Positions 26,650-35,697 of a stretch of DNA of 64,000 bases are shown one piece after another (position 1 is the first letter of the stretch; each line of letters starts with the position of its first letter). Source of the DNA: CAYJAY01 sp964370715. Its GTDB lineage: Bacteria > Bacillota > Clostridia > Oscillospirales > Ruminococcaceae. Both the position numbers and the translations under genes were made by a program. The notes below the pieces were generated by a model that searched no databases, was not told the origin of the DNA, and was given only the letters and a program-made list of their open reading frames with translations. The stretch spans positions 124,001 to 188,000 of the forward strand of contig CAYJKJ010000002.1 of assembly GCA_964370715.1 (NCBI GenBank), in the 5' to 3' direction.

Positions 26650-28701
26650 TTATGACGATATGATGCCAAGAGCTTGGATGTTAGTTTGTGCATCAAGATC
26701 GTTAAGCGACAGAACCACAACATTTGGATAGAACTGGTCTATCAACTTTTTGAAATAAATCCTTACAAAAGGCGAGGTTAATATGATTGGGGTCTGCACG
26801 AGTTTGCTTATCTTGTCTATCTGGTCTTTGGTGTTTTTCATTATGCTTTGGATAACGTCGGGGGTGAGGTTGATATATGTTCCGCCGTCTATCTTTTTAA
26901 GGTTGCTTATAATAAGTTCTTCAACGCTGTTGTCTAGGCTTATAACCTTAAGCTGTCCTGCCTCCGAGAAATGTTGGCTTATCGTTCTCTTAAGAGCATG
27001 GCGAACATATTCAACCAACATATCGTTATCTTTAATCGTTGAGTTATATTCGCTCATCGTTTCAAGGATAATCTCAAGGTCAAGGATAGGAATACCCTCT
27101 TTAAGCAACATTCTAAGAACTCGTTGGAGATCGTTTATCGTTACAATGCTTGGGATAATATCGTCTACAACATCTTGGTTATAACGTTTGAGGTTTTCAA
27201 CCAACCTCTTGACTTCCTGCCTTGTTAAGAGTTCGTCGGCATGGATTCTAATAACCTCCGAAAGGTGGGTGACTATAACCGAGGTTGGATCGATTAGCGT
27301 GAAGCCCATCGCTTCGGCATGGAGTTTTTTATCTTCGCTTATCCATTTTGCCGGCATTCCAAACGCCGGTTCAACCGTTTCTATACCTTCGATAGCGTTA
27401 AGCTTGATAAATTCATCCGAGGCTAACCCCAAAAAGTGGTCCACCAAAACCTCACCGGTCGCAACCGTTTCACCACGAAGCTTAATCTGGTATTGGTTGG
27501 GGTTGATCTCGCTGCTGTCGGTTAGCCTTAAATGTGGGACAACCATCCCCATAGTGTCGGCAAACTGTTTTCTGAGCATTACAACACGGTCAAGGAAGTT
27601 TCCTCCGCTCGATTCATCGACTAGCGGCAAAAGGCTATATCCAACCTGCACATTAATTGGGTCGACGTTTAACAGCCCAAATATATTATCGATATTTTTA
27701 TAATAGCTAACTTCGCTCGTGATCTCTTGTTGCGTGGTCGGGATATCGTCTATCTTGGCGAGTTCAAGTCTGTTTTTGCGAACTATGAATATTCCGAGAG
27801 CTACCAGCAAAATTGATATCGAAAGAAGCTGGACCGGCGGAAATCCGATAAACATCAAAAACGGCAACGAACAACCTGCTATAATCAAAACTGTCGGTTG
27901 CGAGGTGAACTGTTTGATAACATCAAGGTTAAGGTTGCTTTCGCTCGCCGAACGAGTTACTATCATACCGGTTGCAACCGAGATGAGAAGAGCCGGTATC
28001 TGGCTCATCAACCCGTCGCCAACCGTTGAGATTGCATATGTGTTTATTATTGTGTTAAAATCGCCCGTTCCGCTCATAAATCCTATGACGACACCGCCGA
28101 TAAGGTTTATTAGCGTTACAACGATAGATATAATCGCATCGCCCTTAACGAACTTTGAAGCACCGTCCATCGCTCCGAAAAAGTCGGCATCACGTTGGAT
28201 CTTGTTTCGCCTTTCCCTTGCTTGTTCTTCATCGATAAGCCCCGAGCTTAAGTCGGCATCGATAGCCATCTGTTTGCCCGGCATAGCGTCTAGCGTGAAC
28301 CTTGCGCTAACCTCCGCCACCCTTTCAGCACCCTTTGTTATAACGAGAAACTGAACTAAAACGATGATCAAGAATATAACAAGACCGACGACAACGTCGC
28401 CCCTTATAACAAATTCGCCAAACGTTGCGATAACTTCGCCGGCATAACCGTTTCTCGAAAGGATTGAACGAGTTGAGGATATATTAAGAACTAGCCTAAA
28501 AAGCGTTGTTATTAGAAGAAGGGAAGGAAAGATAGAAAGTTCCAATGCATCTTTGATATACATTGTTGTTAGAAGAATAATTAACGCAAGCGCTAGATTT
28601 AAGATAAACATAAAATCTAAAATAGCCGGTTCAAGCGGAATTATCAAAAACGCCACTATCAACATAACTATTACCGCAACACTGTTGTTAAGTACCTTCA
28701 C
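26650..28701 (-). CDS. flhA: Flagellar export gate protein FlhA
   Basis: 683 residues from a GTG at 28701, preceded by GGAGGGGG at a 9-base spacing; the open frame to 28746 would start inside flhB. About eight membrane helices in the first 310 residues, the conserved cytoplasmic loop (FHIPEP-type region; here AERVAEVSARFTLDAMPGKQ), and a large soluble C-terminal domain that forms the nonameric ring. FlhA is the proton-driven export gate. It lies 1 bp after flhB. Confidence 0.96.
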   Translation of the reverse strand: MKVLNNSVAVIVMLIVAFLIIPLEPAILDFMFILNLALALIILLTTMYIKDALELSIFPSLLLITTLFRLVLNISSTRSILSRNGYAGEVIATFGEFVIRGDVVVGLVIFLIIVLVQFLVITKGAERVAEVSARFTLDAMPGKQMAIDADLSSGLIDEEQARERRNKIQRDADFFGAMDGASKFVKGDAIISIVVTLINLIGGVVIGFMSGTGDFNTIINTYAISTVGDGLMSQIPALLISVATGMIVTRSASESNLNLDVIKQFTSQPTVLIIAGCSLPFLMFIGFPPVQLLSISILLVALGIFIVRKNRLELAKIDDIPTTQQEITSEVSYYKNIDNIFGLLNVDPINVQVGYSLLPLVDESSGGNFLDRVVMLRKQFADTMGMVVPHLRLTDSSEINPNQYQIKLRGETVATGEVLVDHFLGLASDEFIKLNAIEGIETVEPAFGMPAKWISEDKKLHAEAMGFTLIDPTSVIVTHLSEVIRIHADELLTRQEVKRLVENLKRYNQDVVDDIIPSIVTINDLQRVLRMLLKEGIPILDLEIILETMSEYNSTIKDNDMLVEYVRHALKRTISQHFSEAGQLKVISLDNSVEELIISNLKKIDGGTYINLTPDVIQSIMKNTKDQIDKISKLVQTPIILTSPFVRIYFKKLIDQFYPNVVVLSLNDLDAQTNIQALGIISS

Positions 28702-28702
28702 G

Positions 28703-29767
28703 CTACTTTTCCCCCTCCGTTTTTTTAAGATTATACATAAACGCAAGCACTTCCGCTATCGGTTGATAGTATTCGGAAGGAATGTATGTCTCGAGTTCAA
28801 CGTTCTCATACAATGCTCTTGCCAGCGGTTTATTTTCGGTTATAAAGATATCGTGGGCTTCCGCTACCTCAATTATCTTGAGAGCCACGAAATCCGTTCC
28901 TTTTGCTACCACTATCGGCGCATGGTCTTTTTCTCGATCATACCGCAGCGCTACCGCATAGTGGGTTGGGTTTCTTATGACAACGTCGGCTTCGGGAACG
29001 TTTTGCATCATGCGTTGTCTCGCCCTTTTTTGTTGGAGCGAACGAATCTGCCCTTTAACCTGCGGATCGCCCTCCATCTGTTTGTATTCATCTTTAATGT
29101 CTTGTTTGCTCATGCGAAGTTGTTTTTCATATTCCCACCATTGATAGAGATAATCAATCCCCGCTAAAAAAGCAAATATTATTCCAACACGGATAACGAT
29201 ATCAAGGATGATCTCCCCCGTCCGTGCCATCGCCTGCATTGGGGTCATGTCAAAAAGCCTTGGAAGTAAGAAAAGCTCTTCATCCATTACGCCATAGATT
29301 ATATACACCAATATAACGATCTTTAAAGCAGATTTAATCAGTTCAACAAAACTTCTTAGCGCAAACATCTTTTTAATTCCACTAATGGGGTTAAGCTTTT
29401 CCGCTTTAAATGCAAAAGCTTTTGTCGAAAAAAGCATTTTGGTCTGCGCCATCGTGACAACGATGTTTGTTACCGCCGCCACCAAAAGAATGGGAATTGC
29501 AACTATTATAAACAAGATAGCGGCATCGATTAAAATAACCCCGAGGTTTTCTATCGAAAGGTCGGTGACCGCCGCACCCATCGTGAAAAATTTTTCTAGA
29601 TAGTCGACAATCGTCTCAACGTTTGACGGCAAAAATATGCTTAAAGCGGCGAACACAGCAACGAGGGAAGCGATGCTCACAACCTCACGGCTTACAAGGA
29701 CGTTGCCCTTTTTTCGTTCCTCCTGTCGTCGCTTAGGAGTCGCCTTTTCAGTTTTTTCACCCGCCAT
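28703..29767 (-). CDS. flhB: Flagellar export switch protein FlhB
   Basis: 354 residues, normal length. Starts MAGEKTEKATPKRRQE, typical of the family. Four membrane helices are followed by the cytoplasmic domain with the autocleavage motif NPTH (in VIRNPTHYAVAL), where cleavage after Asn switches substrate specificity from hook to filament. Between fliR and flhA in the same orientation. Confidence 0.97.
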   Translation of the reverse strand: MAGEKTEKATPKRRQEERKKGNVLVSREVVSIASLVAVFAALSIFLPSNVETIVDYLEKFFTMGAAVTDLSIENLGVILIDAAILFIIVAIPILLVAAVTNIVVTMAQTKMLFSTKAFAFKAEKLNPISGIKKMFALRSFVELIKSALKIVILVYIIYGVMDEELFLLPRLFDMTPMQAMARTGEIILDIVIRVGIIFAFLAGIDYLYQWWEYEKQLRMSKQDIKDEYKQMEGDPQVKGQIRSLQQKRARQRMMQNVPEADVVIRNPTHYAVALRYDREKDHAPIVVAKGTDFVALKIIEVAEAHDIFITENKPLARALYENVELETYIPSEYYQPIAEVLAFMYNLKKTEGEK

Positions 29768-29785
29768 AATTTAAACCTCAACCCT

Positions 29786-30559
29786 TTAGCCAAACTGCCT
29801 AACCGTGTCGCTTAAAGTTTCAAACATCGCTTCAACATAGTTAAAAAGAAACGCCGTTAGCGGTTCGGCAAACAAGAACAACGATATTATTCCAAGAAAA
29901 ACTTTAAACTGAAAGTTTATAACGAAAACATTTATTTGAGGAATGAGTTTCATCAAAACCCCTATCGATATCTCCAAGATATACGTTGCCGCCGCAAACG
30001 GCAATGTTATCTGCATGATAAGCAGGAATATTCCGGAAAACAAATCTATCACATATGCCCAAACCTCCGGACCAAACGTTAAACTTCCGGCTTCTATTAT
30101 GCCAAAGCTTGAAACGATTAGTTTAATAAAGGTTAGGTGGCAATCCGCCACAAAGAAATAAAGAATAAAAACTATCTGAAACAAATTTCCCGACATCGAA
30201 GAACTTATGCTTGTTGAGGGGTCGAATGCTTTTGCCATCGAAAGCCCAAAACCGAGGTCGATAATGTCGCCGGCGGTGAACAAAAGATAATAGAAGAATT
30301 GGAACACATACGCCAAAACCAAACCCAGCGTCAGTTCTTTTATCAAAAGGACAATAAGAGAGAAATCCGAAAGTCCGCTGTTTGAACCGGCGGTTAACAT
30401 CGGCGTTATAAGAACAGCCAACCAAAAAACCAAAGCTACCCTAATTTGAGCCGGAACATTTCGGCGAGCAAAAAGAGGGTTTAAAAAAATCACTCCCCCT
30501 GCTCTTGCAAAAACCAACATAAAAAGTTGGAGTTCATGAAACAGAATATCAATATTCAT
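29786..30559 (-). CDS. fliR: Flagellar export protein FliR
   Basis: 257 residues with about six membrane helices. N-terminal FMLVFARAGGVIFLNPLFARRNVP is characteristic of FliR. Part of the FliPQR core of the export apparatus. It lies between fliQ (3 bp) and flhB (18 bp). Confidence 0.95.
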   Translation of the reverse strand: MNIDILFHELQLFMLVFARAGGVIFLNPLFARRNVPAQIRVALVFWLAVLITPMLTAGSNSGLSDFSLIVLLIKELTLGLVLAYVFQFFYYLLFTAGDIIDLGFGLSMAKAFDPSTSISSSMSGNLFQIVFILYFFVADCHLTFIKLIVSSFGIIEAGSLTFGPEVWAYVIDLFSGIFLLIMQITLPFAAATYILEISIGVLMKLIPQINVFVINFQFKVFLGIISLFLFAEPLTAFLFNYVEAMFETLSDTVRQFG

Positions 30560-30562
30560 CCG

Positions 30563-30826
30563 TCAAAGACCTATCATAACTGAAATTAAATATTGAAAAA
30601 AATCCATTATTTTTGTCAACATCCAAGAACCCGCCACGATCAGAACAAGAGCGATAACAAAAAGCTTTGGAACAAATGTTAGCGTTTGTTCATGGATTTG
30701 GGTTGCGGCTTGGAAAATAGATATCAAAAGACCCATCGAGATACTAACCAAGAGTATTGGGCCTGCGAGTTGTAGAATTAGCAAGATAGTGGCTCGAAAA
30801 ATGTCGAGTATTTCGCCTTGTTCCAT
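30563..30826 (-). CDS. fliQ: Flagellar export protein FliQ
   Basis: 87 residues with two membrane helices (about 15-38 and 52-75). Contains the family's AATQIHEQTLTFVPK segment. FliQ wraps FliP and FliR to make the export pore. Between fliP (17 bp) and fliR (3 bp). Confidence 0.95.
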   Translation of the reverse strand: MEQGEILDIFRATILLILQLAGPILLVSISMGLLISIFQAATQIHEQTLTFVPKLFVIALVLIVAGSWMLTKIMDFFQYLISVMIGL

Positions 30827-30843
30827 AACCTGTTCCCTCCTTG

Positions 30844-31671
30844 TCAGTTAATCAACCGATAAACGCTTGTAACTAGCATATCCATTATCAAGTTCCAACC
30901 ATCCGCTATAACAAAAAGCATAATCTTAAACGGCAACGAAATCATGGTTGGCGGAAGCATAACCATACCCATCGACATAAGGGTGCTTGCTACTATCATG
31001 TCGATAACGAGGAACGGCAAAAACAAAAGAAAACCTATCGTGAACGCTCGGCTAAGCTCGCTTGTTATAAAAGCCGGAATAACGACCTCTATCCCTATAC
31101 CCAGAAGATTTTGGGTTGTGAAGTCGTCAAAAGCGTATGTATCCCCCGAAAGCGAAAGAAACAAATTAAGATCTTCCGGTTCGGTTTGTTTAAGCATAAA
31201 TTCTTTAAGCGGAAGTTGGATAGCCTCTAAAGCTTCCTCTTGGGTTATCTCGTCGTTCATGTATGGCGTTATCGCCGTTTCGTTTATATCTTCGATTATC
31301 GGAGCCATAATGAATAGCGACAGAAACAACGCAAGCCCGACTATAATTTGGTTTGGCGGCGTTTGTTGAAGGCCTATTGCATTTCTGACAAACGATAGAA
31401 CAATCGAAATCCTTGTGAAACTTGTGACCATTATCAAAAGCGAAGGAGCGAGCGCCAAAAACGCAAAAAGAAACAAAAGCTCCAAGCTTCCCATTTCAAA
31501 CCCATCTTCGCCTGTTCCGATATCGATTGTCAAGGATTCGGCAAACGTTTTGGGTAGGAATAAAACAGCTATCAGTGCAAGCAAACAAAATATCAAAACG
31601 AATTTTAAAACGTTTGATTTTGTCAACGCTTGTTTAAAACATATCGCTTTAGTTTTAAGTTTTGTCGTCAT
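30844..31671 (-). CDS. fliP: Flagellar export protein FliP
   Basis: 275 residues from ATG 31671, preceded by GAGGAAA; this start overlaps the fliO stop by 17 bp. A cleavable N-terminal membrane segment (about 22-44) is followed by FIRISIVLSFVRNAIGLQ-like text (here SFTRISIVLSFVRNAIGLQ) and the C-terminal MGMVMLPPTMISLPFKIMLFV, both FliP signatures. Forms the export core with FliQ and FliR. Confidence 0.96.
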   Translation of the reverse strand: MTTKLKTKAICFKQALTKSNVLKFVLIFCLLALIAVLFLPKTFAESLTIDIGTGEDGFEMGSLELLFLFAFLALAPSLLIMVTSFTRISIVLSFVRNAIGLQQTPPNQIIVGLALFLSLFIMAPIIEDINETAITPYMNDEITQEEALEAIQLPLKEFMLKQTEPEDLNLFLSLSGDTYAFDDFTTQNLLGIGIEVVIPAFITSELSRAFTIGFLLFLPFLVIDMIVASTLMSMGMVMLPPTMISLPFKIMLFVIADGWNLIMDMLVTSVYRLIN

Positions 31672-32065
31672 ATTCGGTTTCCTCAAATTCGTTTGATTGC
31701 TCGGTTTTTTTATCGTTGTTCATATTGTTAAGCAACACCGACAAAAAACTTTGCTTTGTCTCGTTCTCGGTTTCCGATGTTAACGCAACCAGTTGATCTT
31801 CGTCTAATGTTTCGAGTTTTTGGATATTATCTGCCGTTACGCCAAGAAGGATATATCTATTTGCAACCTTTGCAATTATAAGGCTTTGCTGTTTTCCGAG
31901 AGCTACTCTTTCGATAATCTTGATGTTACTGTTTTTGCTTAAAAACGAACCACCGCCATAGCTTTTTGCTATGAACCTTGTTGCATAGTAGGTGAGGACA
32001 AACACCCCAAGGACAACAACGGCGGTAAACATTATCGAAAAAATGTCGAAAGACGTGTTAGTCAT
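31655..32065 (-). CDS. fliO: Flagellar biosynthesis protein FliO
   Basis: 136 residues. One membrane helix at about 12-30, then a short basic cytoplasmic domain (IKIIERVALGKQQSLIIAKVANRYILLGVT) that is the FliO core, and an acidic tail. FliO is needed for assembly of the FliP ring. Between cheY (22 bp) and fliP (overlap). Confidence 0.9.
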   Translation of the reverse strand: MTNTSFDIFSIMFTAVVVLGVFVLTYYATRFIAKSYGGGSFLSKNSNIKIIERVALGKQQSLIIAKVANRYILLGVTADNIQKLETLDEDQLVALTSETENETKQSFLSVLLNNMNNDKKTEQSNEFEETEYDDKT

Positions 32066-32087
32066 CGAAAAGTTCCTTTACTGTTGA

Positions 32088-32450
32088 TTAAAGCGGAAGT
32101 ATTTTTGTAACTGTTTGGATGATTCTATCGGGATTAAAAGGTTTAACGATGAAATCAAGAGCGCCCAAACCAATAGCTTCCATAACCATAGATTCTTGAC
32201 CCATAGCGGAACACATAACAACTTTAGCATCGGGATGTTTTGATTTAATCTCTTTTAGAGCGCCGATACCATCTAGGTTTGGCATCGTGATGTCTAGAAT
32301 AACGAGGTCGGGTTTATGTTCTTCATAAAGCAAAACAGCCTGTGCGCCATCTTCGCCTTCTACGAAATCGGTGTAACCTGCTTTTGTTAGATTGGTTTGA
32401 ACCATCTTTCTCATAAATCCTGCATCGTCAACGATAAGTATTTTGTACAT
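32088..32450 (-). CDS. cheY: Chemotaxis response regulator CheY
   Basis: 120 residues, a single receiver domain. Acidic pair in IVDDAG, phosphoacceptor Asp in LVILDITMPNLDG, Thr/Ser in CSAMGQ and Lys in VKPFN. CheY-P binds FliM/FliY at the switch. Located between fliY and fliO, as in Bacillus. Confidence 0.96.
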   Translation of the reverse strand: MYKILIVDDAGFMRKMVQTNLTKAGYTDFVEGEDGAQAVLLYEEHKPDLVILDITMPNLDGIGALKEIKSKHPDAKVVMCSAMGQESMVMEAIGLGALDFIVKPFNPDRIIQTVTKILPL

Positions 32451-32470
32451 AATAATTTTAAACCTCCAAA

Positions 32471-33748
32471 TTATTTATTATTTTCTATTGTGCTTAATAG
32501 TTCTTTTGTTCCGACAATCTCGGTTATTCTAATTCCGAAATTATCTCCGACAACAATGATGTCGCCATATGCTAAGAGTTGACCGTTAACTATAATCTCT
32601 GCCGGCACGCCGGTTTGCTTGTCAAGCTCGACCACAGTTCCTTGCCCAAACTCTAAAACATCCTTAATTTTTTGTTTAGCTCGCCCAATAACGACCGAAA
32701 TTTCAAGCTGTACTCCCATGAGGAGTTGCATATTTTTGATGTTTGCGAGAAGATCGTTTTGAACGCCTTCGGTGAAGCTCGGGAATTCGGCTGTTTTTAA
32801 CGGCATCTGTATCGTCTGCGGTTGCGCCGCCGCCGTTGTGTATTGAACCGGCTGTGTGGGTGCTGTCGGTTGGGGAACTGCTACCGGAACAGGAGCCGCT
32901 ACCGGAACAGGAGCCGCCACCGGAACAGGAGCCGCCACCGGAACAGGAGCCGCCACCGGAACTGGTGCCGCCACCGGAACAGGAGCCGCCACCGGAACAG
33001 GAGCCGCCACCGGAACAGGAGCCGCCACCGGAACTGGTTCTGCTACCGGAGCTGGTTCGACAACTGGTTCTTCTGCTTGTTCAGGAGCTTTTTCCTCCGC
33101 TGTCGTTTCGGGGAACAGATCATCAAAAGCATCTTCTTTTCCGTTAACTTTGTTTGCTATTCTCTTTGCAAGATCAACCGTCAAAAAGCTAACAAACATC
33201 GTGTTCATAACATCTTTGATGACAAGATTAAACGAAACTGCAACTATCGATGTGTCCGGTTCGATATCAAAAAGCCCTCTTGCAACGTCTGCGTCGATGT
33301 TGTCAACCAACGTCGCCTCGGGGGTCGATATATTAATCGGCATCGCAAAAACTTTTGAAAGTGCCGTTGCGGAAGCGCCCATCATCTGGTTCATGATTTC
33401 GCAAGCTGCGCTCATGCTCATATCATCAAATTCAGCTTGTTCATCAGGGTCGGAATCCTCATTACCCATCAAGATATCAAGCATTATTTGGATATCTCGG
33501 CGGCGAAGTATTGTGACGTTTGAACCCGTGATTCCCTCGACATATTTTATCTTGACAACCATAGCCGGTTCTAGCTCTGTGCTGTCAAAATGGTCGAAAG
33601 CATCTTGCTTGATACTCGGCGTTGTTATCGTCACTTGTTTGTCAAGCATTTTGGATATAGCAGTGGCGGAAGAGCCCATGCTTATATTCATTATCTCTCC
33701 AATAGTATCAAGTTCTTCAGGAGTTAAGTTTATATTGTTCTTTTCCAA
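32471..33748 (-). CDS. fliY: Flagellar switch protein and CheY-P phosphatase FliY
   Basis: 425 residues. The N-terminal CheC-like domain (about 1-205) has both phosphatase motifs intact: DTIGEIMN and SAACEIMN, each with the Pro 22 residues beyond the Asn. A Pro/Val/Ala linker with about nine PVPVAA units (about 230-290) leads to the C-terminal FliN/SpoA domain (about 335-415, with VSVVIGRAKQKIKDVLEFGQGTV-like content). It forms the C ring and removes phosphate from CheY-P. The linker is unusually repetitive. It overlaps no neighbour; fliM ends 3 bp upstream. Confidence 0.95.
   Translation of the reverse strand: MEKNNINLTPEELDTIGEIMNISMGSSATAISKMLDKQVTITTPSIKQDAFDHFDSTELEPAMVVKIKYVEGITGSNVTILRRRDIQIMLDILMGNEDSDPDEQAEFDDMSMSAACEIMNQMMGASATALSKVFAMPINISTPEATLVDNIDADVARGLFDIEPDTSIVAVSFNLVIKDVMNTMFVSFLTVDLAKRIANKVNGKEDAFDDLFPETTAEEKAPEQAEEPVVEPAPVAEPVPVAAPVPVAAPVPVAAPVPVAAPVPVAAPVPVAAPVPVAAPVPVAAPVPVAVPQPTAPTQPVQYTTAAAQPQTIQMPLKTAEFPSFTEGVQNDLLANIKNMQLLMGVQLEISVVIGRAKQKIKDVLEFGQGTVVELDKQTGVPAEIIVNGQLLAYGDIIVVGDNFGIRITEIVGTKELLSTIENNK
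32875..33050 (-). repeat. 18-bp tandem repeat encoding PVPVAA units in fliY
   Basis: About nine direct 18-bp repeats (unit close to GCCACCGGAACAGGAGCC on the plus strand), with single-base variants such as GAACTGG. They encode the flexible hinge between the FliY phosphatase and C-ring domains. The near identity of the copies points to expansion by slippage or unequal recombination. Confidence 0.9.
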
Positions 33749-33751
33749 AAT

Positions 33752-34750
33752 CTACCCCTCATTTTTCTCATTATTTATTAATTCGACTATTTTAAAAGCT
33801 TTGTTGTTGTGGGATTCCCCAAGCTTTGCTGTGCACCAAGGTATTCCCTCTAGTTCAATTTCGATGTTGCTGTCGTATCGTTTGTTCAACACAACAACAT
33901 CCCCTGCTTGCAACGACGCTAGATCATATATCTCCATCTTGCTCTTTTCAAGAATTGCTTCGATATGAACATCCGATGTTTTAAGGTAATCGAACACCAA
34001 GTCTTTTTTAATTTGTTCTCGTTCGGGATCTTGTTGTTTAACAGTTCTCGAAAGTTTGACGTTGGAGCTTTCGATTAGGTTTTCAAGATTTTCCGCCGGC
34101 ATACAAACGTTTACCGTTCCTGTGAATAGTTCGTCTTTAACTTCTATCGACACTAGAACCATTATATCCTGTGGAGAAAAAACCTGCAACATTCTTCCGT
34201 TTGTTTCAACGCTTTGAAGATTAACGGCGTTTTGAAAATATTGCTCCCATGAACTAGTCATATTTTCCGCAACACTCTCAAAAATCGAATGCAGTATAGC
34301 CAGTTCAATCTCGGTGAAATCTCGTTCGGCTATCTTTGCTATCTCGTTGCCACCTAGAACCCTATTAATAAGATAGAACCCATAGTTTGTTGGAAACTGA
34401 GTCATTATCAACGAACCGCTATAATCCATCTTTTCAAGATCGATAGTCGCAAGGCTGATAAGCGACATTTCGGGCAAAGAGTTGTTAAATTCATTATAAC
34501 GTATCTCTTCAATCCCGGTCACCGTTATCTCGGTAACGGTGTGTGTTAGGTTTGTCAACAAGATGTCTAAGTTTCGAGCATAGGTTTCAAACAACGTTGT
34601 TAGTGAATTGAGTTGATCTTTGGTGAATTTTTTAGGCGAATAGAAATCATATTTTTTTATAACCGGGGTTTTTTCCGATTCTTCGGTCGAACCACCACGC
34701 ATCCGATTTAACAGTTCGTCTATTTGCGATTGCGATAGAGCACCCGACAA
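33752..34750 (-). CDS. fliM: Flagellar motor switch protein FliM
   Basis: 332 residues. The N-terminal CheY-P-binding motif is LSQSQIDELLNRM. A CheC-like middle domain without phosphatase motifs and a C-terminal SpoA/FliN-type domain (about 250-325, VHIEAILEKSKMEIYDLASL) follow. FliM sits between FliG and FliY in the C ring. It is directly downstream of motB (67 bp) with no fliL between, unlike the usual motB-fliL-fliM order. Confidence 0.95.
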   Translation of the reverse strand: MSGALSQSQIDELLNRMRGGSTEESEKTPVIKKYDFYSPKKFTKDQLNSLTTLFETYARNLDILLTNLTHTVTEITVTGIEEIRYNEFNNSLPEMSLISLATIDLEKMDYSGSLIMTQFPTNYGFYLINRVLGGNEIAKIAERDFTEIELAILHSIFESVAENMTSSWEQYFQNAVNLQSVETNGRMLQVFSPQDIMVLVSIEVKDELFTGTVNVCMPAENLENLIESSNVKLSRTVKQQDPEREQIKKDLVFDYLKTSDVHIEAILEKSKMEIYDLASLQAGDVVVLNKRYDSNIEIELEGIPWCTAKLGESHNNKAFKIVELINNEKNEG

Positions 34751-34817
34751 AAAACATCCCCCCTTTTAACTAAATTTAATATTAAATGTTTATCCCTTTT
34801 TTATAGCTTGCTTTGTT

Positions 34818-35651
34818 TTATCCCGTTGAAACCGCCGGTGTTGCTGTGTCGACCGCCGGTGTTGCTGTGTCGGCCGATGGTATTGCGGAGCTTGCGTCGG
34901 ACGGCAACGAACCATCCGCTCCCGGTCCATATAGTTGTTGCAACGCTTCGTTAACATCAAACGTTTCGTCGCTGTCTGTTCCAACTATGATAAGTTCAAC
35001 ACGCCTGTTTTGTCGCATTCCATCCGCTGTGTCGTTGCTCGCAACAGGGTATTGGTTGCCATAGCCTATAACCGTTAGTTTGTTATCTGGAAAGCCTGCG
35101 TCATAGTTGAAGTATGATGCAACAACGGCGGCACGTTCTGCCGATAGCATCCAATATCTTCCGTTGTCGATCGTCGCCGTGAATCCCAAGATATTAACCA
35201 TTCTTATGTTTTCTTGATATGCTGTTAGCCCCTCGGCGGTGTTTTGGAGAATCGGATAGCTCGACGGCAACAATATGTATTGGTCGGGTTCGAAGAATAT
35301 CGAGCTGTTATATCTTATATAGATAACCTCGCCCATCTTTTGAATATCGATAAAAGAGCTATTTTCCGAATAGTAGCCTTTAAGCAACAGATACAGTTCG
35401 TCCATCTCGGTCAATCCCGAATTTTCCGCATCCTCTTCCTCCGGTTGGTCGCTTACATTTCCTATAATCTCCTCAAGCGTTTCTTGCGGTAAATTTTGCA
35501 TAGATTTTATAAGAGCGTTAAATTTATCTTCATTGGTACTCGAAATACTTAAAAGCACAGCGAAAAATGTCAACAAAAGAGTGACAACGTCGGCGTATGT
35601 ATTTATCCAAGACGAACCGCTACCGGAACTACCTTTTCCCTTTTTAGCCAT
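34818..35651 (-). CDS. motB: Flagellar stator protein MotB
   Basis: 277 residues. A Gly/Ser/Lys-rich N-terminus precedes one membrane helix with the ion-binding Asp21 in TYADVVTLLLTFFAVLLS. The OmpA-like peptidoglycan-binding domain (about 115-230) ends in RQNRRVELIIVG. The last 35 or so residues are a low-complexity Ser/Ala/Pro/Thr tail with a repeated TATPAVDTATPAVS segment. Asp chemistry does not decide H+ versus Na+ use. Confidence 0.95.
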   Translation of the reverse strand: MAKKGKGSSGSGSSWINTYADVVTLLLTFFAVLLSISSTNEDKFNALIKSMQNLPQETLEEIIGNVSDQPEEEDAENSGLTEMDELYLLLKGYYSENSSFIDIQKMGEVIYIRYNSSIFFEPDQYILLPSSYPILQNTAEGLTAYQENIRMVNILGFTATIDNGRYWMLSAERAAVVASYFNYDAGFPDNKLTVIGYGNQYPVASNDTADGMRQNRRVELIIVGTDSDETFDVNEALQQLYGPGADGSLPSDASSAIPSADTATPAVDTATPAVSTG

Positions 35652-35697
35652 CTACCTGTTACCTTTCTTAACAACTTAAAGTAGCACAAATATTATG

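Noticed and set aside
32856..33968. 370-codon plus-strand frame opposite fliY and fliM
   Set aside because: Its first part is a (GTGAAT)n low-complexity product of the repeat in fliY read backwards; both opposite genes have clear family motifs.
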